64,000 nucleotides of DNA. Origin: Amanita rubescens (taxonomy: Eukaryota; Basidiomycota; Agaricomycetes; Agaricales; Amanitaceae). Of this stretch, positions 59,590 to 64,000 are shown one piece after another (the stretch's first letter is position 1; each line of letters starts with the position of its first letter). The stretch lies in the NCBI GenBank assembly GCA_015039365.1, contig WION01000248.1:1-64000 (forward strand), written 5' to 3'. The notes below the pieces were generated by a model. The model had not been told where the DNA came from, searched no databases, and saw only the letters and a list, made by a program, of their open reading frames with translations. The position numbers were made by a program, and so were the translations under genes.

Positions 59590-60790
59590 CTTGAGGTTCA
59601 CCACCCGGCTTGAGATCAACTTCTATATTTACATATGTCCTCCATCTCAGGATTTTTCGCACGTCCCTCATCAACATTCTCGGGTTCGCCATTGGTCAAG
59701 CGAATGGTTCGGAATCAACAGCTGGAAAAAATGTGACAGATACTCGCGTAGGATCAATCTCGAGCGTCGGAACAGACGGAGAAGACAGAGGGACTGATCC
59801 TGCTGCGGAGAGAATGCGACCCCAACCGTTAATTTCATGAGTTGGATGACTTGGAATGAATGATGTCGATGTCCATATAAAGCAGTCTTGACCAGCGCAG
59901 ATATCTTTGACGCGATGGCATGCGCATTTTTCATAATGCGGTGCACCCTAGTGAGGATACATAGTCATATCTCAGCTCGAGCAAAATTGGAAACCGTACT
60001 TTGACCGCAATCTTCACAAACTTCCGAGTTGCCCTCTCCCCATCCCTAACAACCAACTGCGCCAAAACCTGTGTGAACGCCGTCAACTCGTCCCTAAATA
60101 CTCGATATGACTCTTTATCCGTTTCTTCATCAATCTCGGGCGCTTCCAGTGCCCCTGCTCCGTTCGGAGCGCAATGATTTATCGTTTGTCGACATTTCCC
60201 CATCCACAGTGATAGAGTTGAAGCTCCTGTGCACGGCGTAGGATGATAGCGCTTGGAGGAACGTATCTGTCTCCACAAACGCTTTCGCTGCGTTCTCCCC
60301 AAGAGGTGAACGACGAGGAGAGAGACGACGAAGCGGGTTTGAGTAAGGAAAGACAGGAGATAATGGACTCAGTTCGGGACATTCTCGACGACATGACGAG
60401 CGTTTCTCTCTCGGCGTGTGCTTCTCGTTCTTGAAACTCGACGGGAACCGTACGGAGAGGTTCATCCGTAGCCTTGACCATCTTCCACGAAGTCTCTAAC
60501 CTCTTCTTCTCCAGCGTTCGCACAACCGCTATTTACAGCGATCTCCCGCCCTCCCTTCATTCTTACAAAACGTCTTCAGAAACGATGACAGGGGTGACTT
60601 TGAACGTGTTCCGGACGCTGTTGCTGCGGATGTCGGACGAGGAGAAGTGGAGAGCATGACGGCCAAGGCTGAGGGCGGAGGCGTTTTTCTCGATTCCTGT
60701 ATGAATTCTGGTGAAGATGTCCCGAGGACGGAATGGGTTCGTGAAGGGATGAATTGGAAGGGGTGAGTTTGACGGTGGTGGTGGACAATC
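59590..60790 (-). pseudogene. ArgJ-type glutamate N-acetyltransferase pseudogene
   Basis: Remnant of the mitochondrial ornithine acetyltransferase (ArgJ family) of arginine synthesis. Reading downward: HTGIEKNASALS near 60710, AAKAFVETDTFLQALSSY and SFNSITVDGEMSTND near 60180-60300 (the SxxxDGxxSTND family motif), then, after a frameshift near 60165-60185, NGAGALEAPEIDEETDKES, AFTQVLAQLVVRDGERAT and KFVKIAVK. An intron follows, then AHAIASKISALVKTALYG, GWGRILSAAGSVPLS, DPTRVSVTFFPA, NGEPENVDEGRAKNPEMED. The blocks are in family order but in different frames, with at least two frame breaks and no N-terminal enzyme core, including the autocatalytic Thr region. It is not a working gene. Confidence 0.75.
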
Positions 60791-60884
60791 GCTTGAAGGT
60801 GGCTGTATGTATTTGCGATTTAGAAGCGGAGGATAGTGAGGATGAAAGAGGCTAGTAGACGCTACATGCAGATTTCCTGCCAGC

Positions 60885-62015
60885 TGTTTACATGCGAACC
60901 TGCTTTGTTGTCTGGGGCCTCAGCGCTCAGCTCTCCTACGGTAGTTGGGCATTTTGAAATTGTGTATGTGAGCGGATGTCATGAAACTTGAAAAAGGCCT
61001 GGCTAGATGCCATTTTGCTCGAGGAGTGGATTCAGATTCACTGCACTACCTTCGTCGTGGAGTCCGACGGCGGGGCACTATGCGCAGACCGACTTAAATT
61101 CCCACCGCTCGCCTCTGCAGCAAACGACGCTCCTGCCTTAACTCGATACCTAGCGTCATCACCCCTAGACGACAACTTACATCTCCCTCGGGCCTGTGGT
61201 TGCGCATGGGCTTGAAAATTAAGGTGGCATCCACCGTTCTCCGACGCCAGCGGCTACTCAAGTACAACGGCTTCAAGTCTCGGGCATAAAAGAGTACGCA
61301 AAGCAGCATTGTTCGTATCCTATGGAATCAATGCTCATTGAAGTCTAGATGATGAGGTCGTTGGGTGGATGCTTGTAATACGGGGTGGATGTCGTCTTCG
61401 CCAGTATCACGCAGAGCGGCGAATCCCAACGCCTTGTAAATTGTATATCGACAACATGGAAACCTTAAAGATATGCTATGGAAGGTTTGAGTTTGAATGC
61501 TTTTTCGAGGACGGTGGTACGTGCTTTACTGTCCCCCGAATCGCGACATAAGTTGACCTGAAGGTAGTAAGTAGTCTTTCGAGTCCTCAAATCGGACACA
61601 TCCTCAGACAATTCCTTGTAATCGTTGAAGTCAAAATCATTGACCACACCTTCTTATATTTTTCGACTGATCTCATCGGATTATTTAACACATTCTTCAA
61701 GCAACAGGTCACGATCGGTGCCGTGTCCCGCCAACCTTCCCTTTAAAAGCATATTGTTCTTACGCGTGAAAAGGCAAAGCGGACATAGAGGGCTGGCTTT
61801 GAGAAGCAATGCAAAGACCTTGTCAGGAAGCTGCTTCACAAGCCCCGTGTATGAAGCCGTACTTGTGCATAACACGAGACGCGCCTTACGCGTACCCTGC
61901 GATGTATCATCCTCTGCCGTGGTCAAATTGCTGATCACTCGTATCGCGCCTCTTATCAATGCATCAAGGCAGTCGAGATGTTCATACAACATGAAAGTAA
62001 TTACAGTACAGTGCA
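60885..62015 (+). pseudogene. RPL14 pseudogene 2
   Basis: Closely related to RPL14 pseudogene 1 along its whole length (shared start GTTTACATGCGAACCTGCTT, shared broken coding part with AACCTTCCCTTTAAAAGCAT near 61735), with its own small indels. Same orientation as pseudogene 1, on the other side of receptor C and the ArgJ pseudogene. Confidence 0.75.
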
Positions 62016-62068
62016 AGACTTGAATCAACATTCATATTCATCGGAATCGTCGTTGCTGTTCGAATTTG

Positions 62069-63509
62069 TTAATCTTGAGAATCTGTGAACGCAACAACTT
62101 CACCATACCTATCTGCTTCGTCGGAATCGGGACCATCTGGTTTCTTTAGATCCGGTCGCAAAGACCGCTGGCCAGGCATGCCGACTTCAACGAAAAGACA
62201 AAATGAATTATAGCTGTATGCTGCCTGTGCCCCGTTGCCGTAATAGGCGTACATTTTGGACTTTTGGTTCAACTTCGATGGTCGTGTGACCCAGTTAACG
62301 TGCATGTGCCTTCGGTGTTCGTCCGAGTCGTATTTGCTAACTTTCACGACCTTAGCACCTTCTGAAATGAGGTAACCAGGAGCATTCTCGCCATCATCGG
62401 AAAACCCAAATGCATTGAAGGCAGGAATTTCATTTTCGAGTGCCAAGAGTGTACCGTCTTCCTCATCGAAAGTGACCAACCCCCTAACCGAGACGTGAAG
62501 TGAAAGATATTTTGCGATTGCCATGATTTCTGCGTCCATTCCCTTAAGACATTGTCCAACATGGCGAAGGTCAACATAAGTACTAGTGTCATTTTGCACT
62601 GGATAGTAATGTTCCATGTCAAAGCCTAGCAATCCGCCATTAGGAAGAAATGTGGAATCGAGGAGGAAAGTCTCAAGTTTGTCCCTAAACTTGGTGGCGC
62701 CAGGGGACAAAGGGGCCGAAAACGTAGGAGCTGAGGCTTCATCATCGAAGTAGAGATTGTATGTGACAGTAACCCGATATCCAGATGTGACTTTAGACAC
62801 CTCGTGTTCGACGTCGCTGTAAATGGCGACATAGGCGATGTGGGGCTCTTCACATTCAGCGAGTTCTTTTGCAGCATCAAAAGACCATTCTTCTCCATTT
62901 CGCCTCATGATAAGACTTCCGCCTTTATAGGAGGTCGGGAAGAAAACGACGAGTGAGCCGAACATGTGAGTACTACGAGGTGTATCAACATGCGCCTTGA
63001 AGAACGAATTTTCACCTAATACAACATCAGAAACAAAAATTGATGATCAGACTAGGAGTGACCATAAACGTTCAGATTGTAGAGTTCCGCTCGCACTTGC
63101 CTCTGGGCTTGATGCCCGTACAGCAGATTTTCGCGTACGATGTTCACGAGCTTACAGCTGACGACATCAAGGGTTGGACAGAATTCGCCAGAGCTCAGCT
63201 TTCCAGCTTTCCTATATGATTCATCATATACATCTTCTTTGTTTAACCCGAACGTAGCAGGATCGCATGCCCTGGATAATCGCTGCAGTGCTTCCTGAGA
63301 AGGGTGGAAAAGGTTCAGCCGCCTGCAACTCTATTGTCAGGAAGTGATTGTCTCAATCGATGAGCAGGGTACCAAGCGTTTTCCTCCTTTCCGTAGTACA
63401 AGACCAAGTCGTTCTGAGTGACTGGCAACGTTCCACTACAGAATGGAGGATGGTGAGCAATTAAGCTTTGAAGAGATTTGAGTTGTTCTTCGGGAAGGGT
63501 TTGGGACAT
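62069..63509 (-). CDS. 2-oxoglutarate/Fe(II) dioxygenase-like protein
   Basis: Prolyl-4-hydroxylase-like Fe(II)/2-oxoglutarate dioxygenase of a family frequent in basidiomycetes. The ATG at 63507-63509 opens MSQTLPEEQLKSLQSLIAHH; an in-frame ATG 14 codons upstream is possible. Exons give LFHPSQEALQRLSRACDP, RENLLYGHQAQRQVRAELYN, NSFFKAHVDTPRSTHMFGSL with the iron-binding HxD, YKGGSLIMRRNGEEWSFD, and SDVEHEVSKVTSGYRVTVTY, which holds the distal His and the Arg that binds 2-oxoglutarate. A C-terminal domain (TRPSKLNQKSKMYAYYGNG) ends FTDSQD at 62069. The iron ligands appear intact. Substrate unknown. Confidence 0.82.
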
Positions 63510-64000
63510 GGTGGATTCGGACAGAGATGGCGTGCGCCGTGAAACGATCACGCACTCCTTTAAGTTAATGTTTCACTGTGACGGTTTCCAGATCGGGAAG
63601 TTCGGTCTCTTCTAGTCCTCCTGTACATCCTCTCGACAGCTCTCGATTCGCTCAACGCAGTGACTAAACCCATAAATCTTGTTTATTCGGGGAAACACCT
63701 GTTTTATCAAGATTTGCGTTAATCAAATCTTCGTGCGTCTCATTCGTCTTATCTAACAAACATTCTTATCTTCATTCAACCATTAGTCTCCCACCGCTGC
63801 TCGCAAGCTTATCAAAAGTGCGGTCATCCCTTCGCACACCCGCCGCGTTTCTTGCGATTTTTCCAAGAGAGATTTGAGGCGCGTCGGAAGGCATCGGGCC
63901 GTCGGATTCCAGTGTTCCACCGAACTTGGGTGACTGAAACGGGCTCTCTGGTACGTTTGGTTTTTGTTCCTTTGCTCAACGTGCTAGCATTCTCATCAAT
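63510..64000. promoter_or_regulatory. upstream of the dioxygenase gene
   Basis: No gene recognised; probable promoter of the dioxygenase and flank of a gene outside the window. Confidence 0.3.

Overview
The window is nuclear DNA of a filamentous basidiomycete, probably an Agaricomycete. Protein-coding genes are broken by many short GT-AG introns of about 50 bp. The genes include fungal types: HAK/KUP K+ transporter, Ku70, APSES-type regulator, SPX phosphate transporter, NACHT-ankyrin STAND receptors and an HNH protein of a kind common in Rhizoctonia/Ceratobasidium relatives. That last clade guess is inference only. I saw no rRNA, tRNA or CRISPR array.

Left part (1-29.4 kb): a compact housekeeping block. 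In order: a truncated HAK copy (1-777, -), an apparently complete HAK gene (1217-4823, -), an unrecognised minus-strand locus (5951-7208), a mitochondrial-type class III aminotransferase (7308-9196, +), Ku70 (9372-12280, -) divergent from the PP2A activator PTPA (12383-13708, +), ornithine decarboxylase (14645-16273, +), an APSES/KilA-N regulator (17432-19871, +), an SPX-DASS phosphate transporter (21642-25346, -) divergent from an isochorismatase-fold protein whose nucleophile position is Ser (25457-26095, +), and nucleoporin Nup84/Nup107 (26231-29375, +).

Right part (29.6-64 kb): an accessory zone built around three paralogous NACHT-ankyrin genes, A (29612-34304, -), B (40636-45365, -) and C (54612-59435, +). 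Sampled sequence of gene A is less GC-rich than the flanking housekeeping genes. All three genes encode the Walker A loop on a separate 25-nt micro-exon. Gene A carries about 17 almost identical 99-bp ankyrin units in which one binding-surface codon varies strongly. Around these genes lie debris of duplicated housekeeping genes: a Nup84 pseudogene (36352-38622), two RPL14 pseudogenes (53400-54500 and 60885-62015) and an ArgJ/ornithine-acetyltransferase pseudogene (59590-60790). Interspersed are intact or near-intact genes: HNH protein (39190-40352, probable frameshift), a small unknown gene (50144-50534), an HPP membrane protein (50706-51657), ribosomal protein eL14 (52705-53214) and a 2OG-Fe(II) dioxygenase (62069-63509).

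The order Nup84 / NACHT-ANK / shared upstream block occurs twice in a row (26.2-36.3 kb and 36.3-46.9 kb), so A and B look like products of a ~10-kb tandem duplication. In the second unit Nup84 has decayed, an HNH gene lies between it and B, and B has lost its C-terminus. Functionally the cluster looks like an NLR-type recognition locus (non-self or incompatibility recognition by analogy with fungal STAND proteins), but no partner or effector domain is identified here.
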